NCBI GenBank assembly: GCA_036741695.1
Contig: DAINRU010000006.1
Span: 1 to 64,000 of the forward strand
DNA: 64,000 nt
Direction: 5' to 3'
From: JAFANK01 sp036741695
Lineage (GTDB): Bacteria; Vulcanimicrobiota; Vulcanimicrobiia; Eremiobacterales; Eremiobacteraceae
Of this stretch, positions 8,004 to 16,390 are shown piece by piece (position 1 is the first letter of the stretch; each line of letters opens with the position of its first letter). A program made the position numbers and the translations under genes. The notes beneath the pieces were generated by a model, which made no database searches, was not told the origin of the DNA, and saw only the letters and a program-made list of their open reading frames with translations.

Positions 8004-8758
8004 CTACGTCGGGCTGGGAGCGCTCATCCGGCGCGAGCTCAAGCGCACCTACATGGTCATCAACCAGGTGGTCTGGCCACCCGTCATCATGACGCTCCTC
8101 TTCCTGTTCATCTTCGGCCTCTCGCTCGGGTCGCGCATCAAGACGCTTGGCGGCGTGCCGTACGTGGAATTCTTGCTGCCCGGGCTCGTCATGCTCAACG
8201 TCATCGCCTCGAGCTACGATGAGTCGTCGTCGTCGCTCTTCCAGCAGCGCTTCATGAACTCGATCCAGGAGCTGCTCATCGCGCCCTTGTCATATGTGGA
8301 GCTCATCGTCGGCTTTCTCACCGGTTCCGTACTGCGCGGCCTGGTCATCGGCAATCTGGTCATGCTCATCGGCCTTCTGCTCGTGCATGCCGGCCCGCAC
8401 GATGGCTTCATCTACTTCTACTTCATGTGCGTGACGGCGTTGCTCTTTTCGGCCTTTGGCATGATCGGGCCTGCTCGGCAAGACTTGGGATAATCTCGCG
8501 ATCTTCACGACCTTCGTCATCACGCCGCTCACCTACATCGGCGGCGTCTTCTCGAGCTTGTCGCTCTTGCCGCCGCTGTTGCAGCGCATATCGCTCATCA
8601 ATCCCATGGTCTATATGATCGACGGCTTCCGCTATTCGTACACTGGGATGGTCGACATCAACCTGCTGGTGGATGGTGTTGTGGTGACGGCGCTTGCCAT
8701 CGGTGCGCTAGCGGTGGCATTCGTGCTCACCAAGCGTGGTGTGAACCTGCGCGTCTAG
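7999..8758 (+). pseudogene. ABC-2 type transporter permease, interrupted by a 1-nt frameshift
   Basis: Exporter permease with about six membrane segments. The first part (VNYVGLGALIRRELKRTYM through LLFSAFGMIG) reads in one frame and stops at 8491-8493. The rest (LLGKTWDNLAIFTTFVITPL, IGGVFSSLSLLPPLLQ, INPMVYMIDGFRYSY, to TAG 8758) continues in the +1 frame. The switch falls at GGG 8467-8469; dropping one G restores an unbroken product of about 253 aa, the normal family size. Either a recent mutation or a homopolymer error. The start is also unclear: GTT 7999 overlaps the ATPase stop; ATG 7942 in frame would add 19 residues. Confidence 0.8.
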
Positions 8759-9211
8759 CTAGCGTTTGCTGCGCGTGCTTTCGACCGTGAGCGAACGGCC
8801 CTCGAATCGTTCGACCTGCTTACGCCGCGCTTCGGGGATCGGTTTCGACTTGCCCTCGGCGTAATCGAACATGACCTGCACTGAGTTCATCTCGAAGATG
8901 AGCTGACCCGTCTTGACGTTACGTATCTCGTGCTCCATGAGGAAGCTCGAACGGCGCAGCTCGGTGACGCGACAGCCGACGATGAGCTCGTCGCCGAGCA
9001 TCGCCGGGGCGTGATAGCGCGCGGTGAGCTCGGCGAGCACGAAATCGTATTCCTCCACTCGGCTGATGCCGGTGATCTCGATCCAGTACTCGTTGCGAGC
9101 CGCCTCGCAATAGCTCAGATAGACGGCATGATTGACGTGACGCATACCATCGAGATCGCGGAAGATGACTTTGATAGGCCGCTGGAACTTGAACCGGCTC
9201 TCGGATGCCAC
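8759..9211 (-). CDS. Acyl-CoA thioesterase, hotdog fold (YbgC/4-HBT-like)
   Basis: 150 aa, length of a single hotdog domain. The family motif is FRDLDGMRHVNHAVYLSYCEAAR, in which Asp and the HVNHAVYL helix form the active site of 4-hydroxybenzoyl-CoA-type thioesterases. Mid-domain beta strands (AELTARYHAPAMLGDELIVGCRVTEL) and the end strand FEMNSVQVMFD fit. It starts 6 bp after the stop of the HxlR regulator, so both form one minus-strand operon. The thioester substrate is unknown. Confidence 0.85.
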   Translation of the reverse strand: MASESRFKFQRPIKVIFRDLDGMRHVNHAVYLSYCEAARNEYWIEITGISRVEEYDFVLAELTARYHAPAMLGDELIVGCRVTELRRSSFLMEHEIRNVKTGQLIFEMNSVQVMFDYAEGKSKPIPEARRKQVERFEGRSLTVESTRSKR

Positions 9212-9217
9212 CGTCGC

Positions 9218-9598
9218 TTAGGCGGTCTTTTGCATCGGGGCCTCAGCCACGTCCGTGGCGGCGGCCGCTTGACGCTTGAGCAGGGTCTCGGAGTTTGCGA
9301 CCGCCCAGTTATGCAGCTGTTGCAAGATGGGCAAGAGGCTGCGCCCGAGCGGCGTCAGCGAATACTCGACTCTCGGCGGTATCTCGGCATAAGCGACCCG
9401 GTTGACGAGCCCGTCGTGCTCGAGATCGCGAAGCTGACGCGTCAGCACCTTGGGCGTGACGCCGGCCATGGCGCGTTGCAGCTCGCGGAAGCGCTTGGTC
9501 CCGTCGCCTAAGTTGGCGATGACGATGACCTTCCATTTGTCGGCGATCATAGCCATGGTGCGCTGGATGGGGCACACGAGCTTGGTCGAGTAGGTCAT
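9218..9598 (-). CDS. HxlR-family transcriptional regulator
   Basis: 126 aa MarR-like winged helix of the HxlR family. The typical N-terminus CPIQRTMAMIADKWKVIVIANL carries the conserved Cys9; the recognition helix region is TPKVLTRQLRDLEHDGLVNR and the wing is PPRVEYSLTPLGRSL. Such proteins often sense redox or electrophiles and control a neighbouring gene. AGGAG lies 10 nt before ATG 9598. It is the first gene of a two-gene unit with the thioesterase, which it may regulate. Confidence 0.9.
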   Translation of the reverse strand: MTYSTKLVCPIQRTMAMIADKWKVIVIANLGDGTKRFRELQRAMAGVTPKVLTRQLRDLEHDGLVNRVAYAEIPPRVEYSLTPLGRSLLPILQQLHNWAVANSETLLKRQAAAATDVAEAPMQKTA

Positions 9599-9675
9599 GG
9601 AGCCGGTCTCCTACAGGCGCGCGGACAAGGCCAATAGGGTTCCGGCTGAAGACGTGCTTTCCTTTTGACCCTAAT

Positions 9676-9689
9676 GTCACAAATGGGAC
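9676..9689. promoter_or_regulatory. Candidate operator upstream of the HxlR gene
   Basis: Imperfect inverted repeat GTCAC, AAAT, GGGAC about 80 bp upstream of the HxlR start codon (the arms pair at the outer GTC/GAC). HxlR proteins commonly autoregulate through such dyads. Position and symmetry are seen; the function is a guess. Confidence 0.25.
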
Positions 9690-9702
9690 AAAGATGTGGC
9701 AT

Positions 9703-9840
9703 CTAGTGGCCCATCTTGGTCTTCGCCAGACCGTTGGGCGCGAGAAACACTTGGCTATGCGGGTAGTCGAGATAGACCGTGAAGTATTTCAGAAGATCGT
9801 AACCGATGATGCCGCTGTTATCCTCCCCGGAGGTTACGGC
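9703..9840 (-). pseudogene. 3' remnant of a retropepsin-like aspartyl protease gene
   Basis: Minus-strand frame ending at TAG 9705-9703 encodes about 43 recognisable residues: GIIGYDLLKYFTVYLDYP, then SQVFLAPN and a short tail. The GIIGYDLL-to-YLDYP block is the standard C-terminal end of bacterial aspartyl proteases, and compares with GIIGYPILKQFDTF in the intact gene at 23899. No upstream catalytic part is present: the match ends near 9838, where another gene remnant begins on the opposite strand. Confidence 0.7.
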
Positions 9841-9841
9841 C

Positions 9842-9931
9842 GGCCGCTATTTCGTTGCCTGGCAACGTCAAAAGGATGGGTCCTACCTCATCCAGGTGGA
9901 CTCAGGTTTTCCAGCGATCTGCCCCCACTAG
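9842..9931 (+). pseudogene. 3' remnant of a DUF4440/SnoaL-like gene
   Basis: Plus-strand frame ending at TAG 9929-9931 encodes about 29 residues, GRYFVAWQRQKDGSYLIQVD followed by SGFPAICPH. The GRY-V-W-KQ-DGSW-I-D pattern is the C-terminal strand pair of DUF4440/NTF2-like proteins. There is no N-terminal part; it abuts the aspartyl protease remnant back to back, as expected after deletion of everything between two diverging 3' ends. Confidence 0.55.
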
Positions 9932-9935
9932 GATG

Positions 9936-10340
9936 TTAGGGCGCCGGAATGTCCCCGCACGAGACGTAGGTCTTCATGTCGGCGCCGGTCCCTTTGTGCA
10001 CGACGATCGCGCGCGCACCAGGATTTGACGTGGGCGCAGCGATGGTCGTGACGGATCTGCCGTCCACCACTGGGCTCAGCACGACCTTGGGAATCGGATT
10101 GAGATCGGCGCAGGTCCCGGGATGGATATGGGCCGGTTCGCTCGCTCCCGCTGGCTCGCCGTTGAGATCGATCGTGACGGTGAGGTTGCCGGGCTTGCCC
10201 TTCGCGATGGTGGCAGTGCCGCTCTGGCCCGAACTGTTGAGCGCGTTCATCGTCACTGTCATGTGCGTGGTCCTGGCGCTGATCACACCGGGCATCAATA
10301 CCACCATCGCAGCGACTATAAGCCACAGTCGGAATTTCAT
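9936..10340 (-). CDS. Secreted protein of unknown function (CHRD/SOD-like)
   Basis: 134 aa. GGAGG 7 nt upstream selects ATG 10340 over the in-frame ATG 10361. A signal peptide (FRLWLIVAAMVVLMPGVISA) is followed by a beta-rich domain with TVTMNALNSSGQSGTATI, then a His-containing PAHIHPGTCADLNPIP and a closing HKGTGADMKTYVSCGDIP. The layout, with two Cys and the HIHPGTC motif, recalls CHRD or Cu/Zn-SOD-like secreted domains, but the assignment is tentative. Confidence 0.7.
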   Translation of the reverse strand: MKFRLWLIVAAMVVLMPGVISARTTHMTVTMNALNSSGQSGTATIAKGKPGNLTVTIDLNGEPAGASEPAHIHPGTCADLNPIPKVVLSPVVDGRSVTTIAAPTSNPGARAIVVHKGTGADMKTYVSCGDIPAP

Positions 10341-10411
10341 CAAGAATCCTCCGTCAAGCATAAGGATATCGCGGGCGGGCTAACCTTCGCGCCTCCAGCG
10401 CAGCCCACCCT

Positions 10412-12142
10412 TTAGCCTGCTTGTGCCTCGTGATCCGACTCGGATATCTCCAGGGCGGTAAGATCATGCCACGTCCGTGCGAACCGTGCTCGGAACGCTT
10501 CGCGCTGGTCGGGCAAAAGGAAGCATGACACCACCTGACCCGCCGCTTTCCCTGCGAGGGTGAGCGCGTGCGCATCGCGAGATCCGCTAACGACGTGGCC
10601 AATAGCTGTGCCACCCGCCGCGACCCGGAGCGCTCCATCGAGGATGCGCATGCCTTCCGAGGCGTCTGCGAATGCCGCTGTGTATCCAGGAATACTTCGA
10701 TCGAGATACGCCTGCAACACGAGCAGCAGGCTCTTATCGAGCTTCATGCAGCCGATGTCGCGTGCGGGGGCGCTCGGCACACAGAAGAGATCGTACATCG
10801 CAAAGTGGTCGCCGCAGTGCAGAGCGGTTTCCAGCGCAGCCACGCGCAACCGCTGCGCCTGGGGATCGTCGCCCGTCACATCGATTGCTGCGGCGAGCGA
10901 GATCTGCGCGTAGCTCATCAGGACCGGTGACGCGTGGTGCGATGCCAAAGCGCGCGCTGATTCCGCCAAGGCGCGCGACGCGGCCGGGTCCGCCGTAAGC
11001 ACGTGTCGCGCGGCCACCGCTTCGGTGAGCGCCTTTGTCCACACCCTTGGGAATCTCTCGAGCAGCATACGCGGCGGGACCCAGTGCGCCCCACACAAGA
11101 GCGCTGCTCGTCCGGCGATGCCCGCGGCTCGGAGGGCAAACCCTCCCTCCAGGGCCGCGATGACCGGCGCCGCACCATTGGCCAGCGCAAAAGCCTCTTC
11201 ATGAAAGCCCCTGACCAGCGAAAGCTTCGCCTTCTCGAGCGCCGTGCGCGCCACGATGGTCAAGTCATGCCCATGCACGTCGAGGAGCTCCACGTTGTTG
11301 AGCGCGACGGCAGCTGCGGTGAGGTCGCCCTCCATGAGCGCTTGATCGGCCTCGCTGATCATGGTCAGCGCGAGCAACGATTCGTTCTGGCCCGCAAACC
11401 GCCGCAGTGGCTCGAGCAGCCTACCGCTCTCCGCAGCATCGGCTTGCCGGCAAGCTTCGCAGCGATCGAGGAAGCTTAGCTCGAATCCTGCCGCCGCATA
11501 GCGCGGCCCCGACCCCTCGCCGAGGTTCTCGCGTATCTCGTCGCGGATCACGGCCGCGCCTTTTGACTCCCCGCGCGCGATCAAGTGGCGGGCGACCGCT
11601 GCAAGTGCCAGGAGTCGCCACGGCCCCTCACACGCGTCTATCTGATTCTGCGTGACGTCAAGACCCGCCCACACCGACGTGCGCACGATGTTGTAGGCGA
11701 CCTCACCGCCGTCATCCTGAGCCACTCGGCAGTAGATGTCAAGCGCCGCGCGCGGATCGATGGTCTCGACCATGCGCGCTAACTGTAAGAGATGGTTGTG
11801 ACTGTCTGGCGGACGGCGTAGCGCACGCTCGATCGACTGCGTAATCGCATCGATTGCATCCGCTCGATAGCGGAAGAACTGGCGAATGGAGAGGTGCAGT
11901 GCGTGTGCGGCCGCGCGCGTCGTCTGCCCTTCCATATCGCAGCGGCGGATGATCTCGAGGCGCAGGCGATCGGCATCGTCGGAGACGTCGAAGGCCTCCT
12001 CGATCACGGCGCGGAGTGCTTCGCGCGAATCACGCTTTTGGGTCGCCTGGCGCAGCAGCACTGCCAGGCGCTCGCGTTCGAGCGCATGTGGCCTGCGCAT
12101 CAGCCGCAGCAGTTTGCGCACCTCGAGGTTCGTCCAGCGCAT
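10412..12142 (-). CDS. Large helical regulator-like protein with N-terminal HTH
   Basis: 576 aa, no signal peptide or membrane segment. Near residues 75-95 the stretch TTRAAAHALHLSIRQFFRYR has the spacing of a helix-turn-helix. The remainder is almost entirely alpha-helical and Ala/Leu/Arg-rich, suggesting TPR-like or MalT-like helical repeats (for example LARMVETIDPRAALDIYCRVAQ and LALAAVARHLIARGESKGAA). It is divergent from the TonB receptor gene, with 233 bp between, and may control it. I do not recognise a named family. Confidence 0.65.
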   Translation of the reverse strand: MRWTNLEVRKLLRLMRRPHALERERLAVLLRQATQKRDSREALRAVIEEAFDVSDDADRLRLEIIRRCDMEGQTTRAAAHALHLSIRQFFRYRADAIDAITQSIERALRRPPDSHNHLLQLARMVETIDPRAALDIYCRVAQDDGGEVAYNIVRTSVWAGLDVTQNQIDACEGPWRLLALAAVARHLIARGESKGAAVIRDEIRENLGEGSGPRYAAAGFELSFLDRCEACRQADAAESGRLLEPLRRFAGQNESLLALTMISEADQALMEGDLTAAAVALNNVELLDVHGHDLTIVARTALEKAKLSLVRGFHEEAFALANGAAPVIAALEGGFALRAAGIAGRAALLCGAHWVPPRMLLERFPRVWTKALTEAVAARHVLTADPAASRALAESARALASHHASPVLMSYAQISLAAAIDVTGDDPQAQRLRVAALETALHCGDHFAMYDLFCVPSAPARDIGCMKLDKSLLLVLQAYLDRSIPGYTAAFADASEGMRILDGALRVAAGGTAIGHVVSGSRDAHALTLAGKAAGQVVSCFLLPDQREAFRARFARTWHDLTALEISESDHEAQAG

Positions 12143-12200
12143 GGACTGTTATTCTGCGTTCGATGGAGCCATCCCACCATCGATATCTCGACGTCGCTGC

Positions 12201-12217
12201 TGGCACAATCTTGGCAC
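12201..12217 (+). promoter_or_regulatory. TGGCAC direct repeat in the divergent region before the TonB receptor
   Basis: TGGCAC occurs twice, starting at 12201 and 12212, one helical turn apart, 160 bp before the receptor start. Read as a sigma-54 promoter, the GG and GC are 10 nt apart as required, but the -12 element is TGGCA rather than TTGCA. It may instead be a regulator site. Weak evidence either way. Confidence 0.25.
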
Positions 12218-12375
12218 TTTTAATAACTACGGTCGCGCACCAATGCCCTGTTTGTGCCAGGGCGACGCAGCTGCGGGGAATAGCGACCGGACGTTCGCGT
12301 AAGAGAGTCTGTCGGGTCGGGTGCGCTTGAGTGCGCGCCGGCGTCGACGCTTCACATCGCTTCAAGGAGGAACTC

Positions 12376-15300
12376 ATGCCAAGAACCGGCTTCCTCCGCA
12401 TCGTGCTCGTCGCACTTGTGGTTGTGCTCGTCCAGGGAACGTGGGTACTGGCCAGCACCACCGGAAGCATCGAGGGCAAGGTGACGGATCAGAACGGCAA
12501 CGGGATTGTCGGGGCGAAAGTCACGGCAGCCTCGCCGTCTCAGTCGTCGAGCGCGACGACACTTTCGAATGGATTCTATTCCATTCTCGACCTGTCCCCA
12601 GATACATACTCCGTGACCGCCAGCAAAGATGGGTATGACACCTCAACCCTCTACGGCGTCACGGTCACCCAGAATCAATCGACCGCCGCTGACATGAGGC
12701 TGCGGCAAACGGTCAAGACCATCGGACACGTCACGACCACAGCAACCGCGAGCGTGGTGAGCAAGACGGTCACCGGCGACCTGTACGCGGTGAACGCGAA
12801 GGCGATCGCCAGCTATCAGGGCTCATCCGGTGGCGCTGAGACGCTCTATAGCCAGAATGGCGTTGTCGGATCTCTCCCGGGCGTCACCCGGTACGCGGTC
12901 GGCACGGGTCCGGGCTACGGCGGCCAAGGGCAGCTCAGCATGCGCGGCGGGTCGCCCGACCAGGTCGGCTACGAGCTCGACGGCATCCCGCTCAACCGCG
13001 GTTTTGACTACTACAACGGCACGACGTTCAACACGAATGGTCTGGCCAGCCTCCAAGTCTACACCGGCGGAGCGCCGGCAGACGCCGGACGGGCGATGTC
13101 GGGGTATATCAACGAGGTCATTCAGCGCGGCAAGTATCCGGGCGGCGCTGACTTCACCGCCCTCGTCGGCTCACCGCTGTTTAACCACACGGTCCAAGCC
13201 GACATCTACGGCGGCACTCCGGACAGCAAGTTCACATATTATGTTTCGACGTTAGCCGAAAACTCGTACGTGAACTTCGGCAATCGCAGCAACGACGCGA
13301 ACAGCTCGTTCACGGTGCCTGCGGGCGATCCGGGATGCGCAGCATTCAATACGGGCCCCTCGATCATCGCCGGGAACCGGCTCAACTGCTCGCAGGCCAA
13401 CATCCTGAGCACTCCCGTCTCCATCGGTTCGTACGCGTCAACCCCATTCGTGGCGAACCGCGACACCGCGACCAACCTCAACTGGGAGTTCGCGCATAAC
13501 GGGCTCAACGACAACCTGCAGGCGCTCTACGTCGTCGGCAGCGGCGTGAACGACCCGTATGGCATGTATGGCACACCGGGAGCCGATCCGGCCCAGGCGA
13601 CCACGAACTACAGCTGCGGCAACTGCTGGAACGCAGCCACGGGCAAGACGCTCTGGCCGACCGGCGTCATCTATCAGGGCCAGTCCGGTCAGCCATATAA
13701 CCCCGCTCTCATGCTGCCACTCACCTGGCCGTCATCAGGCGGGAGCTTCAACCAGGCGACAGGGGTCAACAATCCCACTGGCGGTCCGATCCCCTCGAAC
13801 TTCGAAGATAGTCAGACCAACCAATACTCGATCGAGAAAGTCGGGTACACGAGAGCGATCACCCAGGGTTCGTTCTTGCGCTTCTCCGCTTACAAGATGT
13901 ACTCGTACTGGACGCTCGATCAGCCGATCAATGGGTTCATCGGCTTCTCCTTCTACCAGCTACACGACGACGCCACCGGCGTCAACCTCGACTACGAGAA
14001 CCAAGTCAATCAGCAGAACTTGGTGAAGATCGCCGGCGACTGGTCGCGCGACCTGACGCTACGCTACAATTACGCTCCTCAGGCAGCCGGTGGAAGCGGG
14101 CCGCCAACGTGCGCGACGGGTGTCGGGACCACAGGCCCCTGCACGCCGGGCGCAATCGTGGCGTCGATCCCCGGACCGTTCAGCACGTGGTCGACGGTCA
14201 CGCCGCTCAATTGGGATGGCGTCATCAGCGACGCGTTCAAACCGAGCGATAAGGTGCTGTTCGACCTCGGTCTGCGTTGGGATGAGTTCGGATTCCAGCT
14301 CATGCCGATGAAGATCACCGGACCCGACGGCTTGGCCTATCTCGGTGAGGAGACCCAAGGCCAGTGCCTTGACGGCTATAACTACAGCCCAAGCGACCCC
14401 AAGGTGATCGCGGGTCAGAACTGCTTCCAGATCCTCAGCGCCTCGACGAACCCAAAGAATCTGCCTGGAGCGGGTAACTGGCAAGATCCCCAGGGCTCCC
14501 TCAACTACACGATGCTCAGCCCGCGCTTCGGCACAACGTACAACCTCGATCCGAGAGACGTTCTGCGCTTCTCCGTCGGGCGGTACGTGCAGCCACCCGA
14601 CTCGGCGTTCGAACAGTACCGGCGCGCTCCGTTCTGGGGTCCCGGCACGTCGCTCGGACTTCTGAACAACTTCTACGATGGTCTGGGCTTCGGCGTGGTG
14701 CACAACATCCTGCCGGAGGACAGCACCAACTACGACTTCTCGATCGAACACGAGTTTAGCGGCGGCTACTCGTTGAAGCTGACCCCGTACTACCGCAACA
14801 CGCGTAACCAGATCCTGAGCATCCCGTTCAACCCGCAGTCGCCGAGCTTCGTCACCGGAGACAACTTCGGCAACGCACGCATCAGCGGCGTCGAGTTCCT
14901 CACGGTCAAGAACGTGACGGGGTCAAGCGGCCTGGGCGGAACGCTGGCCGTGACCTACACCAACTCGGTGATCAGGTTCACCTCGGCCAATGGTTCTGGC
15001 ACGTTCGTCGACCTGATGAATGGCACCAACCTCGCAGGACAGTGCCTGGACCTAGGCGGCATCTGCGGGTACAATTTCCACAACCACACCAACTATGCGC
15101 TGCTCGATCCCAACGGCCTCTACCACCCGTCGTTCATCATGTCGCCGGGCGGCACGTCCCCGTCATACTCGGTGCCGTGGGTCATCAATCTCGGGCTCGA
15201 TTGGCGACAGTCTGGGTTCGATGTTGCGCCGACCTTCAACTACCAATCTGGTAACCCGTATGGTGAGCCCTTGGACTGGGGCGGCAATCCCGACCCCTAC

Positions 15301-15642
15301 ACTAAGACGTTCGACTCGATCGGCAGCTTGAAAGGCCCGTCGTGGTGGACCTTGAACCTGGCCGTCTCGCATGACGTCGGCCACAACCTCAAGGCCTCCA
15401 TCTTGGGGACGAATCTCATCGCCGGCATCCACAACCAAGGCTATGCTTGGGAGCAGCCGGCGAGCCAGCAGAACATCTCCTACTCCGACAACACGTTCTA
15501 CAGCGTCGCTCCGCTCGGCGCGTTCGCAGCGCAAGTACCAAACCCAGCGACCGCCTATTACGGAACCAACTACTATGGCTACTCCTCGTCAGGCGTTTTA
15601 CCGATGCGCGACTATATCTTCAGTCTCTCGGCGAAGATCTAG
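12376..15642 (+). CDS. TonB-dependent receptor with N-terminal carboxypeptidase-like domain
   Basis: 1088 aa outer-membrane transporter. AAGGAGG (12364-12370) sits 5 nt before ATG 12376, ruling out the upstream start at 12331. Order: signal peptide (LRIVLVALVVVLVQGTWVLA); Ig-like carboxypeptidase regulatory domain (GSIEGKVTDQNGNGIVGAKV); plug domain with LSMRGGSPDQVGYELDGIP; then a long beta barrel rich in Asn, Tyr and Gly (TTYNLDPRDVLRFSVGRYVQ, NYDFSIEHEF), ending in SLSAKI. Receptors with this N-terminal domain import large or complexed ligands in SusC-like or Oar-like systems. No SusD partner is visible, and the substrate is unknown. Confidence 0.9.
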   Translation: MPRTGFLRIVLVALVVVLVQGTWVLASTTGSIEGKVTDQNGNGIVGAKVTAASPSQSSSATTLSNGFYSILDLSPDTYSVTASKDGYDTSTLYGVTVTQNQSTAADMRLRQTVKTIGHVTTTATASVVSKTVTGDLYAVNAKAIASYQGSSGGAETLYSQNGVVGSLPGVTRYAVGTGPGYGGQGQLSMRGGSPDQVGYELDGIPLNRGFDYYNGTTFNTNGLASLQVYTGGAPADAGRAMSGYINEVIQRGKYPGGADFTALVGSPLFNHTVQADIYGGTPDSKFTYYVSTLAENSYVNFGNRSNDANSSFTVPAGDPGCAAFNTGPSIIAGNRLNCSQANILSTPVSIGSYASTPFVANRDTATNLNWEFAHNGLNDNLQALYVVGSGVNDPYGMYGTPGADPAQATTNYSCGNCWNAATGKTLWPTGVIYQGQSGQPYNPALMLPLTWPSSGGSFNQATGVNNPTGGPIPSNFEDSQTNQYSIEKVGYTRAITQGSFLRFSAYKMYSYWTLDQPINGFIGFSFYQLHDDATGVNLDYENQVNQQNLVKIAGDWSRDLTLRYNYAPQAAGGSGPPTCATGVGTTGPCTPGAIVASIPGPFSTWSTVTPLNWDGVISDAFKPSDKVLFDLGLRWDEFGFQLMPMKITGPDGLAYLGEETQGQCLDGYNYSPSDPKVIAGQNCFQILSASTNPKNLPGAGNWQDPQGSLNYTMLSPRFGTTYNLDPRDVLRFSVGRYVQPPDSAFEQYRRAPFWGPGTSLGLLNNFYDGLGFGVVHNILPEDSTNYDFSIEHEFSGGYSLKLTPYYRNTRNQILSIPFNPQSPSFVTGDNFGNARISGVEFLTVKNVTGSSGLGGTLAVTYTNSVIRFTSANGSGTFVDLMNGTNLAGQCLDLGGICGYNFHNHTNYALLDPNGLYHPSFIMSPGGTSPSYSVPWVINLGLDWRQSGFDVAPTFNYQSGNPYGEPLDWGGNPDPYTKTFDSIGSLKGPSWWTLNLAVSHDVGHNLKASILGTNLIAGIHNQGYAWEQPASQQNISYSDNTFYSVAPLGAFAAQVPNPATAYYGTNYYGYSSSGVLPMRDYIFSLSAKI

Positions 15643-15680
15643 GACGCACGGCGAACGGTCTATCCGTGACCTACGCGCAG

Positions 15681-15706
15681 CGGCCGCCCACCACGGTGAG
15701 CGGCCG
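15681..15706 (+). terminator. GC-rich hairpin between TonB receptor and next gene
   Basis: Arms CGGCCGC (15681-15687) and GCGGCCG (15700-15706) plus inner CAC/GTG, with one C-A mismatch and a four-base loop. No T-run follows, so it may attenuate or stabilise rather than end transcription. Confidence 0.4.
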
Positions 15707-15727
15707 TTGCACATTCGGAGGATCATC

Positions 15728-16387
15728 ATGACCCGGCTATTGCTTGCATCTTTGTTCCTGACCGGCACTCTGCTCATCGCCGGCGCGCCGGCCGTGACGC
15801 AGCCCAACGCGGTGCCCACTCGGCCAAAGCTCCTCCCGCCGTCGCAGGAGACTGCTATCGCGCTCAGCGCCGGGCCCGCATCCATACACGCCGGGGCGGG
15901 CGTCTACGTGCTCGAGAGCCGCGGCTATGTGAAGGTGCGCGAGAGCCAAAACGGCTTCACCTGCATCGTGAATCGCGATCACCCGCTGAACACGAAGCCG
16001 ACGTGCTATGACGCTGAGGGGACGGCAACGATCATCCCTGTCGACCTCAAGTTCGGCGAACTGCTCATGCAGGGCATCCCCGTCGATCAGATCCGCAGCC
16101 TCATCCGCGCAGGCTTCAACGACGGCACATATCATTCACCGCGCCGGCCTGGGGTGGCCTACATGCTCTCCGACATGAACTTCGACTACGACGCGGCGAG
16201 CGGTCAGCTCATGCATTTCCCGCCGCACGTGATGTTCTATGCGCCCAACCTGACGAACAAAGACATCGGCTCTGCTGGGGACTTCGCGCCTGGCTTGCCG
16301 TCCATCGGCTATCAGGGCCCGCAAGGTTTTATGATCGTGGTCATGCCCGGGGCCACGCCGAATTGCGCGGGGCACACAGGCCATTAG
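15728..16387 (+). CDS. Secreted protein of unknown function
   Basis: 219 aa. GGAGG 6 nt upstream fixes ATG 15728; the longer frame from 15371 lies inside the receptor gene. A signal peptide (LLLASLFLTGTLLIAGAPAV) is followed by a mature domain with VYVLESRGYVKVRESQNGF, two Cys (TCIVNRDHP and PTCYDAEG), a Met/Asp region MLSDMNFDYDAASGQLMHFP and a final Cys-containing tail. No family recognised. It follows the receptor by 85 bp and faces the CapA-like gene. Confidence 0.75.
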   Translation: MTRLLLASLFLTGTLLIAGAPAVTQPNAVPTRPKLLPPSQETAIALSAGPASIHAGAGVYVLESRGYVKVRESQNGFTCIVNRDHPLNTKPTCYDAEGTATIIPVDLKFGELLMQGIPVDQIRSLIRAGFNDGTYHSPRRPGVAYMLSDMNFDYDAASGQLMHFPPHVMFYAPNLTNKDIGSAGDFAPGLPSIGYQGPQGFMIVVMPGATPNCAGHTGH

Positions 16388-16390
16388 CGC

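Noticed and set aside
12201..12216. Sigma-54 promoter
   Set aside because: GG-N10-GC spacing fits, but the -12 element deviates (TGGCA) and no RpoN or enhancer-binding protein is visible; reported only as a direct repeat.
14059..14751. Long antisense ORF inside the TonB receptor gene (and similar ones at 43686-44504, 19621-20277, 33830-34521, 47109-48104)
   Set aside because: High GC keeps opposite and alternate frames open; these have no start signal, are compositionally odd (Arg/Ala/Ser-rich) and sit over clear genes.
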